From positions 469,379 to 533,378 of the forward strand of contig NZ_NEVN01000013.1 in the NCBI RefSeq assembly GCF_002261475.1: DNA of 64,000 nt, written 5' to 3'. How positions within the stretch are numbered: the first letter of the stretch is position 1; every line of letters starts with the position of its first letter. Positions 54,066 to 62,555 of this stretch are shown here, in pieces. Origin of the DNA: Bordetella genomosp. 5 (GTDB taxonomy: Bacteria > Pseudomonadota > Gammaproteobacteria > Burkholderiales > Burkholderiaceae_B). The position numbers and the translations under genes were made by a program. The notes beneath the pieces are model-generated. The model saw nothing but the letters and a program-made list of their open reading frames with translations, was not told the origin of the DNA and ran no database searches.

Positions 54066-54082
54066 CGTGCCGCCCTCCGTGC

Positions 54083-55375
54083 TTACTTGTACGGACGCAG
54101 GATGCGTTCCGCTTCGCGCTGCGCATCGCTGAGCGCCTGCTTCGGCTGCTTGGCGTCGGTCAGGATCGCCTGCAGCGCGTCGTTCAGCACCTTGGTCACG
54201 CGCTGGTTCTCGTGCGTCGAGAACTCAGCCACGCTCACGTCGAGCTGGTCGCGCGCCACGGCAGCCGCCGGCACTTCCTGCGCGTACTTCTTCATCTTCT
54301 CGGTTTCCCAGGCCGCCGGCGTGACGGCCACGTAGCCGGTCGCGATGCTCCAGTCGGCCGCGCGCTCCGGCGTGGTGACCCATTGCGCGAACTTCAGGGC
54401 CGCCTGTTGCTGCTCGGGCGTGCCGCTCTTGAAGATGTAGAAGTTGCCGCCACCCGTCGGGCTGCCGCCACGCTTCTGCTTGGGCATCATGGCCACGCCG
54501 AACGGGAAGTCGGCGTTCTTGCGGATGTTGGTCAGGTTGCCGGTGGTGGTCCAGACCATGGCGGCCTTCTTCTCGAGGAAGTCCTTGGGCGTGGTGCCCC
54601 AGTCGATCGTGCCCTTGGGCATGACGCCATGCTTGGCCGACAGGTCGTGCCAGTATTGCGCAGCCTCGATCACTTCGGGCTTGTCGAGGTAGGTCTGGTT
54701 GCCGGCCTCGTTCATGAGGATGGCGCCGTTCGGCGTGGTGAGCGCCTGGAACAGCCAGTAGGCGAATGCGCCGCCCGACGGGATCTCGAGACCCCATTGG
54801 GTCACGTTGCCCGAGGCGTCTTTCTTGGTGAGCTTCTTGGCGGTCTCGACCAGCTCGGCCCAGGTGGCCGGTGCACGCTCGGGATCCAGACCGGCCTGCT
54901 TGAACAGGTCTTTGTTGTAGTACATCACGATGGTCGAGCGCTGGAACGGCACGCCCCACACGTGGCCGCCGGTGCGGCTGTTCTGCATGAAGGCGTCGTA
55001 GAAGCCGCCGAGCCACTTCTTGTCGGCCTCGGTCTTGGCCAGGCCGTCGATCGGCACGATGGCATCTTCATCGATCAGCGTGAACATGTCGGTCGACAGC
55101 AGCACGGCCAGCTGCGGCGGCGTGCCGCCCTTGAGCGCGGTGAGCGCCTTGGCGATCGAGTCCTGATACGAACCCGCGTAGATCGGCTTGATCTTGATGC
55201 CGGGATTTTCTTTCTGGAAATCGGCGACCATGTCGTCAACGATCTTGGTGATGGGGCCGCCCACGGCGACGGGGTAATAGAACTCGACCTCCACGGGCTT
55301 CTGCGCGAGCACGGGCATCGAGAGGAACGCGCCGGCCAGGCCGGCAACCAGAGTTTTCAGAACGGTGCGTCGCAT
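54083..55375 (-). CDS. sugar/glycerol-phosphate-type ABC binding protein (UgpB-like)
   Basis: The 430-residue protein begins MRRTVLKTLVAGLAGAFLSMPVLA, a signal peptide, and continues as a family-1 SBP: VEVEFYYPVAVGGPITKIVDDMVADFQKENPGIKIKPIYAGSYQDSIAKALTALKGG. This start resembles UgpB and malto-oligosaccharide-binding proteins. It lies 46 bp behind the ATPase gene. Residues for G3P binding cannot be judged without alignment. Confidence 0.93.
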   Translation of the reverse strand: MRRTVLKTLVAGLAGAFLSMPVLAQKPVEVEFYYPVAVGGPITKIVDDMVADFQKENPGIKIKPIYAGSYQDSIAKALTALKGGTPPQLAVLLSTDMFTLIDEDAIVPIDGLAKTEADKKWLGGFYDAFMQNSRTGGHVWGVPFQRSTIVMYYNKDLFKQAGLDPERAPATWAELVETAKKLTKKDASGNVTQWGLEIPSGGAFAYWLFQALTTPNGAILMNEAGNQTYLDKPEVIEAAQYWHDLSAKHGVMPKGTIDWGTTPKDFLEKKAAMVWTTTGNLTNIRKNADFPFGVAMMPKQKRGGSPTGGGNFYIFKSGTPEQQQAALKFAQWVTTPERAADWSIATGYVAVTPAAWETEKMKKYAQEVPAAAVARDQLDVSVAEFSTHENQRVTKVLNDALQAILTDAKQPKQALSDAQREAERILRPYK

Positions 55376-55421
55376 GAGAGCAGTCCTAGAGAGGGGCAAA
55401 GTCGTGTGAAAGACAGCCGGC

Positions 55422-56474
55422 TCAGGCCGGCTGACGGATTGCCGCCTGATCGGCGGCGAAGAAATGCTGCGCGTCGCTGGCCCACGACAGGCCGACGCGC
55501 ATGCCGGGGTCGGCGCGCAGGTGTCCATTGACGCGCACCGCGATCCCGCCGACGGCGCCGATGCGGCACACGGCGATCGAGTCGGCGCCGAAATACTCCA
55601 CGCTCTCGATCTCGGCAGGAATGCCGTCGGCATTCAGCGTGATGTGTTCAGGACGAATGCCCATACTCGCGGCACCGGCGGGCGCCTGTTCGATCGCGGG
55701 CCCGTGCGTGCCGGCGACGACCTGCTGGCCGTGCAGCGCGTCGAGCTTGATGATGTTCATGGGCGGCGTGCCGATGAAGCGCGCGGCGAACTCCGTCGCG
55801 GGACGCGCATAGAGTCCATCGGGGCTGTCGAGCTGTTCGATGCGGCCGCCACGCAGCAGCACCACTTGATCGGCCATGCTCATGGCCTCGGTCTGGTCGT
55901 GCGTGACATAGACCATCGTGATGCCCAGCTCGCGTTGCAGCGCGCGGATCTCGCGGCGCATCTCGTGGCGCAGCTGCGCATCCAGATTAGACAGCGGCTC
56001 GTCCATCAGACAGACCGGCGCATCGGAAATCACCGCGCGGCCGAGCGCGACGCGTTGCTGCTGGCCGCCCGACAACTGCGAGGGTTTGCGATCCAGCAGG
56101 GCCGACAGGCCCAGCAGGCCCGCGACGCGATTCAGGCGGCGCTCGTAATCGCGCGCCGGCTCTTTACGCACCTTGAGGCCGAACAGAATGTTTTCGCGCA
56201 CGGAGAGATGCGGGAACAGCGCGTACGACTGGAACACCATCGAGATACGCCGCTTCGACGGCTCGAGATGCGTGACGTCGCGGTCGCCGATCAGGATGCG
56301 TCCGCCGGTGGGCGTGTCCAGGCCGGCGATCATGCGCAGCGTGGTCGACTTGCCGCATCCCGACGGGCCCAGCAGGACCGTGAAGCTTCCCGCTGGCGCG
56401 GAGAAGCTCACCCCTTGTATGGCGGCGGCATCGCCATACTGTTTGCTCAGGTTTTCTAGGACGACATGGGACAT
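55422..56474 (-). CDS. ABC importer ATP-binding protein (UgpC/MalK-like)
   Basis: The 350-residue ATPase starts MSHVVLENLSKQYGDAAAIQGVSFSAPAGSF and shows Walker A GPSGCGKST, the Q-loop VFQSYALFPHL, signature LSGGQQQR, Walker B VCLMDEPLSNLDA, the VTHDQTEAMSMAD H-loop and a C-terminal OB domain to residue 350. That length and the C-terminal regulatory domain fit UgpC/MalK-type ATPases. A LacI-type operator lies 43-58 bases before its start, making it the first gene of the ATPase-SBP-permease-permease unit. Confidence 0.94.
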   Translation of the reverse strand: MSHVVLENLSKQYGDAAAIQGVSFSAPAGSFTVLLGPSGCGKSTTLRMIAGLDTPTGGRILIGDRDVTHLEPSKRRISMVFQSYALFPHLSVRENILFGLKVRKEPARDYERRLNRVAGLLGLSALLDRKPSQLSGGQQQRVALGRAVISDAPVCLMDEPLSNLDAQLRHEMRREIRALQRELGITMVYVTHDQTEAMSMADQVVLLRGGRIEQLDSPDGLYARPATEFAARFIGTPPMNIIKLDALHGQQVVAGTHGPAIEQAPAGAASMGIRPEHITLNADGIPAEIESVEYFGADSIAVCRIGAVGGIAVRVNGHLRADPGMRVGLSWASDAQHFFAADQAAIRQPA

Positions 56475-56516
56475 GGCGGCTTTTCTTGTTCTGGAGATTT
56501 GCCATTCTGGCGGCAA

Positions 56517-56532
56517 ATGAAATCCTTTTCAT
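56517..56532. promoter_or_regulatory. LacI-type operator before the second ABC importer
   Basis: ATGAAATCCTTTTCAT matches the site before the LacI gene (read on its minus strand, ATGAAATCGTTTTCAT) at 15 of 16 positions. It is an inverted repeat ATGAAA/TTTCAT with a 4-base centre. It sits between the phosphodiesterase stop and the ATPase start. Confidence 0.85.
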
Positions 56533-56584
56533 TCTGCGCTGCAAACATGACGTACGCGTTGCAGCGCAGCGACCGGGCCGTCGA

Positions 56585-57406
56585 TTACTCGTCGATCAGC
56601 CCGCCGTCTTCATGAAACGGATACGGACCCGGGTAATCCCCGATGTAGGCGTGGTGCGTGTTGAGCGAGCCGTCGAGGTAGTGATGCAGATGGAAGGCCG
56701 GCGGCTCCATGACGAAGGCGGACGGACCGCCCACGCGCAGGTCCAGCGCCACCTGATGCGCCGGGCTCGGGCAGGTCGAGGCGATGGTGCCGCCGAAGCG
56801 GCGGAAAATGGTGCGGTGCAAATGTCCGCACAGAATCCGCTCGATATTCGCGTAGCGGGAAACCAACGCTTCGAGCTCCGGCGCGCCCGCCAGCAGGCCG
56901 ATGGCGTCCATGTGCTCGATCCCGGTGGCGAACGGCGGATGGTGCATCACGATGGCGGTCGGACGGCCGGGCTGTTCCGCCAGGCGATCGGCAAGCCAGT
57001 TCAATCGTTGCGCACACAACGAACCATGGCTCTGCATCGGCACCACCGTGTCGAGCACAATCAGACGCAAGGGGTGCTCTTCCACCGTGTATTGCAGGAA
57101 CTCACCGGCCTCGCTCAGGTAGGCATGGTCGGGGAACGCATCGCGCAACCCGTCGCGGGCATCGTGGTTGCCGGGCAGCAGGAAGTACGGCATGCGCAGC
57201 GACTGCAACATGGCGCGCAGATGCGCGTACTCGGCCGGCCGGCCGAAATCGGTCAGGTCGCCGCTGATCATGACGAGATCGGGCGTCGGGTCCAGCGCGT
57301 TGAGCGCGACCACGGCCGGCGGCAGGTACTGATCCGTCTCGACCACGCGATAGGCCTTCTGGCCGGGCATGCGGATATGCAGGTCTGTGATTTGTGCGAT
57401 GAGCAT
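56585..57406 (-). CDS. GpdQ-like phosphodiesterase
   Basis: The 273-residue calcineurin-like phosphodiesterase matches GpdQ from Enterobacter in length and, strikingly, in numbering. Metal ligands fall at D8 and H10 (TDLHIR), D50 (SGDLTDFG), N80 (PGNHD), H156 (MHHPP), H195 and H197 (CGHLHR). GpdQ hydrolyses glycerophosphodiesters and other phosphate di- and monoesters with a binuclear metal centre. Upstream in the same transcript is a four-gene ABC importer and downstream a Ugp-like importer, so it likely splits an imported phosphodiester in the cytoplasm. It is 26 bp behind the ATPase gene. The Icc/CpdA class is less similar. Confidence 0.93.
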   Translation of the reverse strand: MLIAQITDLHIRMPGQKAYRVVETDQYLPPAVVALNALDPTPDLVMISGDLTDFGRPAEYAHLRAMLQSLRMPYFLLPGNHDARDGLRDAFPDHAYLSEAGEFLQYTVEEHPLRLIVLDTVVPMQSHGSLCAQRLNWLADRLAEQPGRPTAIVMHHPPFATGIEHMDAIGLLAGAPELEALVSRYANIERILCGHLHRTIFRRFGGTIASTCPSPAHQVALDLRVGGPSAFVMEPPAFHLHHYLDGSLNTHHAYIGDYPGPYPFHEDGGLIDE

Positions 57407-57432
57407 GATGAAACCGGAGTGAGGATGAAGGG

Positions 57433-58416
57433 TCAGTGGGCGGCGAGCGTCACGCTGACGCGCTGGCCGCGTTGATAGTGGCTGTCGGGACCGGTGATCG
57501 CGCTCAGGCGTTGCCCGTCGGCCAGGCCGATCTCGTAGCGCACCGAGCCGCCCAGGAAAAAGCGCGCCAGCACTTCGGCCTGGACCGCGTCCGCGCGCGG
57601 GTCGGCGAGGCCGACGTGATGCGGCCGAAAGCGCAGATCCTGGGCGCCTTCGATCAGCACGCCATCGCGCACGCCGCCGCGCAGCTTGCATAGCGTGCCC
57701 AGAAACTCGCCCACGAATTCCGTGTCGGGCTGGCGATAGAGCGTCTCGGCGTCGCCGATCTGCTCGAGCCGGCCGGCCGACATGACGGCGATGCGGTCGC
57801 CCAGCATCATGGCCTCGTCCTGGTCATGCGTCACGATGATGGTGGTGATGCCCAGCTGGCGCAGCATCTGCGCCAGCTCCACGCGCAGGTGCTCGCGCAG
57901 CTTCGCGTCCAGCGCGGTGAGTGGCTCGTCGAGCAGCAGCACGCGCGGCTCGATGGCCAGCGCACGCGCCAGGGCGACGCGCTGGCGCTGGCCGCCCGAA
58001 AGCTGGCTGACACGCCGTGTCGCGAAGCTTTCCATGCGCACCAGCGACAGCATTTCCATGGCGCGGGCGTTGCGCGTGGCGGCGTCCTGGCCGCGTACGC
58101 GCAGCCCATAGCCCACGTTGTCGAGCACGCTCATGTTGGGGAACAGCGCATAGCTCTGGAACACCACGCCCACGCCTCGCGCCTCGGGCGGAAGTTGCGT
58201 GACGTCCTCATCGCCATAGCGGATGCTGGCGCCGGCATCGGCCTGCTCCAGCCCGCAGATGAGGCGCAGCAGCGTGGTCTTGCCGCAGCCCGAGGGGCCG
58301 AGCAACGCGAGGATTTCGCCACCGGGTATGTGCAGATCCAGCGGCTGCAGCGCACGGGTGCCGTCGGGCCAGGTCTTGCCGCATTGGCTCAGGGTGATCG
58401 AGACGGGAGCTTTCAT
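57433..58416 (-). CDS. ABC importer ATP-binding protein, spermidine/phosphonate type
   Basis: The 327-residue ATPase starts MKAPVSITLSQCGKTWPDGTRALQPLDLHIPGGE and shows Walker A GPSGCGKTT, VFQSYALFPNM, signature LSGGQRQR, Walker B RVLLLDEPLTALDAK, VTHDQDEAMMLGD, and a C-terminal TOBE domain with the RPHHVGL motif. This resembles PotA and 2-aminoethylphosphonate ATPases. It follows the second permease by 2 bp and precedes the phosphodiesterase by 26 bp. Confidence 0.93.
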   Translation of the reverse strand: MKAPVSITLSQCGKTWPDGTRALQPLDLHIPGGEILALLGPSGCGKTTLLRLICGLEQADAGASIRYGDEDVTQLPPEARGVGVVFQSYALFPNMSVLDNVGYGLRVRGQDAATRNARAMEMLSLVRMESFATRRVSQLSGGQRQRVALARALAIEPRVLLLDEPLTALDAKLREHLRVELAQMLRQLGITTIIVTHDQDEAMMLGDRIAVMSAGRLEQIGDAETLYRQPDTEFVGEFLGTLCKLRGGVRDGVLIEGAQDLRFRPHHVGLADPRADAVQAEVLARFFLGGSVRYEIGLADGQRLSAITGPDSHYQRGQRVSVTLAAH

Positions 58417-58418
58417 GT

Positions 58419-59258
58419 TCAATGTCCTTGATTCTGGGCGGCCGCCTGGCGCTGCTGCAGGCGGGTGCGGCGTTCGCCGCGGGCGGCCAGCCATTGCAGG
58501 CCGACCAGCAGCGGCATCAGCATCAGCAGGAAGACCAGGGTGTACGCCGACGCGACTTCGAGGCGCATCGAGGCGTAGCTGTCGGCCAGGCCGACGGGCA
58601 GCGTCTTGGTGAGCGGCGTATGCAGCAACCAGGTGAGGTTGAACTCGCCGATGGAGAGGGTGAGCACGGTCAGGGCGCCCGTCACGATGCCGGGCATCGC
58701 ATTGGGCACCACCACCGTCAGGAAGCGGTGCATGCGGCCGGCGCCCAGGGTGGCGGCGGCCTCGTCGAGCACGGCCAGGTCCGCGCCCGCCATGCTTGCA
58801 CGCGCGGCCCGCACCATGAAGGGCAGCGTGAACAGCACGTGGCCGATCACGATGAACCACATGCTGCCGCGCAGACCCGACACCGTGCCCCACGAGATGA
58901 TCAGCGCGAGCGCCGAGGCGAGGCCCGGCACCGCGACCGGCAGAGTCAGCAATTCTTCGAGCGCGCGCGCGGCACGGCCGCGGTGCAACGTCAGCACCCA
59001 GGCCGCCGGCACGCCCACCAGCACGCAGACCAGCAGCGTGAGCAGCGCGACGGCGAACGAGCGCCAGATGGTGTCGCTATAGAGCTCCCACACCTGCTCG
59101 ATCCAGCGCAGCGTGAAGCCGCTGGAAAAGCCGACGAAATAGTTGCGGGTCAGACCCGCCAGGATCGAGAGCACCACCGGTCCGATCAGGAAGGCGGCCA
59201 CGGCGAGCGTGACGGCCAGTCCCAGGCGCATGTCGGTGCGCGAATGCAGTTCAGTCAT
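58419..59258 (-). CDS. ABC importer permease, PotC-like
   Basis: The 279-residue permease has about six helices, with early RLGLAVTLAVAAFLIGPVVLSILAG and the EAA-type loop VLDEAAATLGAGRMHRFLTVVVPNAMPGI (~160-190). The C-terminal VFLLMLMPLLVGLQWLAARGERR helix is typical. It belongs to the PotB/C and phosphonate permease group. It is 21 bp behind the first permease. Confidence 0.9.
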   Translation of the reverse strand: MTELHSRTDMRLGLAVTLAVAAFLIGPVVLSILAGLTRNYFVGFSSGFTLRWIEQVWELYSDTIWRSFAVALLTLLVCVLVGVPAAWVLTLHRGRAARALEELLTLPVAVPGLASALALIISWGTVSGLRGSMWFIVIGHVLFTLPFMVRAARASMAGADLAVLDEAAATLGAGRMHRFLTVVVPNAMPGIVTGALTVLTLSIGEFNLTWLLHTPLTKTLPVGLADSYASMRLEVASAYTLVFLLMLMPLLVGLQWLAARGERRTRLQQRQAAAQNQGH

Positions 59259-59279
59259 GGCGATATGCGGTAAGAAATC

Positions 59280-60095
59280 TCAGGCCGCCGCGCCGGCGCG
59301 GGTGCCCGCGACGCTGTGCGCGACATACAGCACGGCCCAGGTCACCAGGCCCAGCACGATCGACAGCGCGGCCGCGACCGGGATGTTGGCGTAGTTGGTG
59401 AACTCGTTGTAGATCGTGATGGGCAGCACGTCGATCTGCGTGGCCAGCGTGAACGCCGTGCCGAACGCGCCCATGCTCGTGGCGAAGCTCATGGCGCCCG
59501 CGCCCAGCAGCGCCGGCGTCAGCGCCGGCAATTCGATGTCGGCGAAGCGGCGCCATCCCGATGCGCCCAGCGTGCGCGCGGCTTCCAGCAGGCTGGTGTC
59601 GATCTGCTCGGCGGCGGCCGAGATCATGCCGATCGTGCGGGGCAACGAGAAGTACAGATAGCCCAGGAACAGACCCGCCATGCCGTAGGCGAACACCAGC
59701 GGCTCGGCGCCCAGCCAGCGGCTGATGGTGGCGGTCACGCCCTGGCGCCCGGCCAGCAGAATGATCAGAAAACCCACCACGACGCCAGGAAAGGCCAGCG
59801 GAAACATCAGCAGCGCGACCAGCGCGCGCCGGCCCGGAAACTCACGATGCCAGGCCAGGAAACGACCGACCGGCAAGGCGACCAGCAAGGTCGCCAGCGT
59901 GGCCACCAGCGACAGCACGACGGTATTGGCCAGACTGCGCCAGTACTGCATGCTGGTCAGCACCGTGACGTAGGCCGAGTGGCCCTCGGCGGTGCGCGCG
60001 CCGGTCAGCGCGAGCGCCGCCATGGGCAGCAGCCAGAACGCCAGAAAGAGCGCCGCGGCCGGCGCGGCGAACCAAAGCCATCCGCGGCGCACCAT
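59280..60095 (-). CDS. ABC importer permease, PotB-like
   Basis: The 271-residue permease starts MVRRGWLWFAAPAAALFLAFWLLPMAALALTGARTAEGHSAYVTVL and has about six helices with the loop LLEAARTLGASGWRRFADIELPALTPALLGAGAMSF (~165-200). Its partner is the next gene. It begins one base after the binding-protein stop. Confidence 0.9.
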   Translation of the reverse strand: MVRRGWLWFAAPAAALFLAFWLLPMAALALTGARTAEGHSAYVTVLTSMQYWRSLANTVVLSLVATLATLLVALPVGRFLAWHREFPGRRALVALLMFPLAFPGVVVGFLIILLAGRQGVTATISRWLGAEPLVFAYGMAGLFLGYLYFSLPRTIGMISAAAEQIDTSLLEAARTLGASGWRRFADIELPALTPALLGAGAMSFATSMGAFGTAFTLATQIDVLPITIYNEFTNYANIPVAAALSIVLGLVTWAVLYVAHSVAGTRAGAAA

Positions 60096-60096
60096 C

Positions 60097-61107
60097 TCAG
60101 TTCACCTCTTTGGCGTAGCGCTCGGAGAAGCCGCGTTGCGCCGCCGCCATCTGCGCGTAGTCCACCGTGCCGGCACGGGCGTAGTCCGCGGCCGGGAGGA
60201 ACTTCTTCTGCGCTTCGGCCGACATGGTTTCGGCGCGAACCGGGCGCAGGAAGGCATTGGCCCAGATCGCCTGGCCGGCATCCGAGAGCGTGAAGTCCAG
60301 CACCTTGCGGCCGTTGTCGGCGTGCGGGGCGTTGGCTACCAGGCTCATGGTGTAGGGCACCGCGATGGTGCCTTCGGCCGGGATCACGAACGCGACGTTG
60401 GCCTCGTCCTTGTACTTGGCGCGGTAGGCGTTGAAGTCGTAGTCGATCAGGATCGGGATCTCGCCGGACAGCACGCGCGCATAGGCGGTCTGCTTCGGCA
60501 CGATGGGCTTGTTGGCCTGCATCTTCTTGAACCAGCCGATGGCAGGATCGAAGTTGTCCAGCGTGCCGCCCAGCGCGCCGTTCAGCGCTACCGCGCCCAC
60601 GTAGCCGACGAAGGCCGACGACGGATCGAGGTAGCCCACCATGCCGCGGTACTCGGGCTTGAGCAGGTCATTCCAGGACTTGGGCACGGGCTTGCCGCGC
60701 AGCGCGTCCACATTGACCATGAAGCCCAGCGTGCCGGAGTGGATGGCGAACCACTTGCCGTTGGGATCCTTCATGCCGTCGGGGATCTTGTCCCAGTTTG
60801 CCGGCTTATACGCCTGGATGAGATTGTCTTTGTCGGCCTGGATGCCGAAGGTCACGCCGTAGTAGACGACGTCGGCGACGGGATTGCCGCGCTCGGCCGC
60901 CAGCGAAGCGAGCGCCTGGCCGGAGTTCTTGTTGTCGCCCGGCACGGTGATGCCGGTGGCTTGTTTGATCGCCTTGATCTGCGTGGCCCAGTCGGCCCAC
61001 TCAGGCGGACAGTTGTAGCAGATGGCGGATTGCGCCTGAGCGGCGCCGGCGCTCAGGGCCAGTACGGCCAAGGTGGCGCGCGTGAGGTTCTTGAGGAATC
61101 GTTTCAT
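60097..61107 (-). CDS. ABC importer binding protein, PotD/phosphonate-like
   Basis: The 336-residue protein has a signal peptide (MKRFLKNLTRATLAVLALSAGAAQAQ) and then SAICYNCPPEWADWATQIKAIKQATGITV, which includes a CYNC pair near residue 30 that is unusual for the fold and could form a disulfide. The fold is family-1/6 SBP, as for PotD, iron and 2-aminoethylphosphonate-binding proteins. Its ATG overlaps the LacI stop by four bases, so it is coupled to the regulator. Downstream come two permeases and the ATPase. Confidence 0.92.
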   Translation of the reverse strand: MKRFLKNLTRATLAVLALSAGAAQAQSAICYNCPPEWADWATQIKAIKQATGITVPGDNKNSGQALASLAAERGNPVADVVYYGVTFGIQADKDNLIQAYKPANWDKIPDGMKDPNGKWFAIHSGTLGFMVNVDALRGKPVPKSWNDLLKPEYRGMVGYLDPSSAFVGYVGAVALNGALGGTLDNFDPAIGWFKKMQANKPIVPKQTAYARVLSGEIPILIDYDFNAYRAKYKDEANVAFVIPAEGTIAVPYTMSLVANAPHADNGRKVLDFTLSDAGQAIWANAFLRPVRAETMSAEAQKKFLPAADYARAGTVDYAQMAAAQRGFSERYAKEVN

Positions 61108-62150
61108 GCTTGCTTGATCCTGACGGAGGACGGTTTGGCGGGAGCGGCAGCGACCGTGCCGCCGGGGAAGACACGGTGCGCGAGCCGCACCGATTCAATG
61201 GGAATGTCGTTCTGCATGAAGTCGAGCAGACGCGCGCAGGCCTGCGCGCCGATCTCGCGGCTGGGCTGCGACACGCTGCTCAGCGGCGGCATCATCAGCG
61301 CGCCGATCGCGACGCCGTCGAAGCCGCACACCGACAGATCCTGCGGCACGCGCACGCCGAGCCCGATGAGCTGCGACAGCACCGAGCTGGCGAGCAGATC
61401 GTTGGAGCAGAACAGCGCGGTGGGCGCGTCCTTGCGGGTCAGGGCCATGCGCAGCACGCTGAGATCGGATTCGGTATGGGCCGGCATGGCGAGGTGGCCG
61501 ACCGCGGGCAGCCCGAGCTTGCGGGCGCAGGCGCGCGCGCCTTCGAGCCGGCGGCGCGCGCGGTCGGACGCCGCCAGCGGACCGGTCACGAGCGCGATGC
61601 GCTGATGGCCCAGATCGGCCAGGCGTTGCACCATCTCGCTCGCGGCGGCGCGGTTGTCCACCGACACGAAAGGATGGTCCGGCGACTCGTTGTAGGCCAG
61701 CACATGCGGCATGCCGGTGTGCTGCAGAAACTGCAGCGTCGCGCTGTCGGCGGGATTGCCTACCGTGAGAATGAGGCCGTCGATCTGATGATCGATGAGC
61801 TCGCGCACGACACGATCTTCGATGTCGGGCTGGTAGCCCGTGGTGGCCATCATCACGCTGTAGCCCGCGGCGCGCGCGTATTGCTCCGCGCCTTCGAAGC
61901 AGTCGGCGAACACCGGATTGGTGAGCGTGGGCAGGATCAGGCCGATCGTGCGTGTGCTGCCGTTGCGCAGCGAGCGGCCGACGCGATTGGGCCGGAAACC
62001 GCTGCGCTGCGCCACGGCCTCGATGCGCGCGAGCGTTTCGGCACGCAGCAGCTCGGGCTGATTGAACGCCCGCGAGACCGTGGCGGGCGAGACGCCCGCC
62101 TTGCGGGCAATCTCGATGATCGAGGGCCGGCTTGGCGCTTTTTGGCTCAC
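61104..62150 (-). CDS. LacI family transcriptional regulator
   Basis: The 348-residue protein has the LacI HTH at its start (PSIIEIARKAGVSPATVSRAFNQPELLRAETLARIEAVAQRSGFRPNRVGRSLR) and a periplasmic-binding-like effector domain (GLILPTLTNPVFADCFEGAEQYARAAGY... ending in a terminal AMPPLSSVSQPSREIG). I take the GTG at 62150, which has AAGGATT before it; the ATG at 62192 would place the operator over the start codon. It is the first gene of the importer-phosphodiesterase unit, and two near-identical operators indicate that it controls itself and the second importer. Confidence 0.9.
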   Translation of the reverse strand: MSQKAPSRPSIIEIARKAGVSPATVSRAFNQPELLRAETLARIEAVAQRSGFRPNRVGRSLRNGSTRTIGLILPTLTNPVFADCFEGAEQYARAAGYSVMMATTGYQPDIEDRVVRELIDHQIDGLILTVGNPADSATLQFLQHTGMPHVLAYNESPDHPFVSVDNRAAASEMVQRLADLGHQRIALVTGPLAASDRARRRLEGARACARKLGLPAVGHLAMPAHTESDLSVLRMALTRKDAPTALFCSNDLLASSVLSQLIGLGVRVPQDLSVCGFDGVAIGALMMPPLSSVSQPSREIGAQACARLLDFMQNDIPIESVRLAHRVFPGGTVAAAPAKPSSVRIKQA

Positions 62151-62176
62151 AGCAATCCTTGGCGACGAACAGCCTG

Positions 62177-62192
62177 ATGAAAACGATTTCAT
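62177..62192. promoter_or_regulatory. LacI-type operator before the regulator gene
   Basis: ATGAAAACGATTTCAT is an inverted repeat ATGAAA-N4-TTTCAT with the central CG typical of LacI-family operators. It lies 27 bases before the GTG start and differs in one position from the copy at 56517. Confidence 0.88.
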
Positions 62193-62555
62193 TCTAGGAG
62201 CGCAGCATGACAGCGATATGTCATGCGCCAACTTAGTACAAACGCCGCATACCCGCCACAAGTGCGCGTGCCGCAGCGCCGCATACGCGCCCATCCGCAG
62301 TTGGCGAAAGCGCCGAAGGTCGTGGCGGTGCGCCGCATATCGCAACGCGTCACGGGCTTTGCCGGAGAGATGTCGCCGAATTGGTTGCGCACGCATCCTT
62401 CGCGGGTTAACCCGGAAACGCGATCCCGGTTCTTTGCATATACCCCGCGCTTGCTTCTACACTGGCCCCGATAGATTGAATGGCGGACGCTACATGGTCC
62501 GGCAATACACATACGCCAAGATAGGCGTACATCCGATGATCTGGGGAATTTGGGG
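62193..62555. other. 363-bp divergent gap between LacI and amidase genes
   Basis: No gene is supported. The left end holds the LacI operator. The right part, with a TTGCTTCT-TAGATT pair near 62453-62480 and a GCCAAGATAGGC mini-hairpin near 62515, may carry the amidase promoter. Its right half is clearly less GC-rich than the flanks. Confidence 0.5.
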
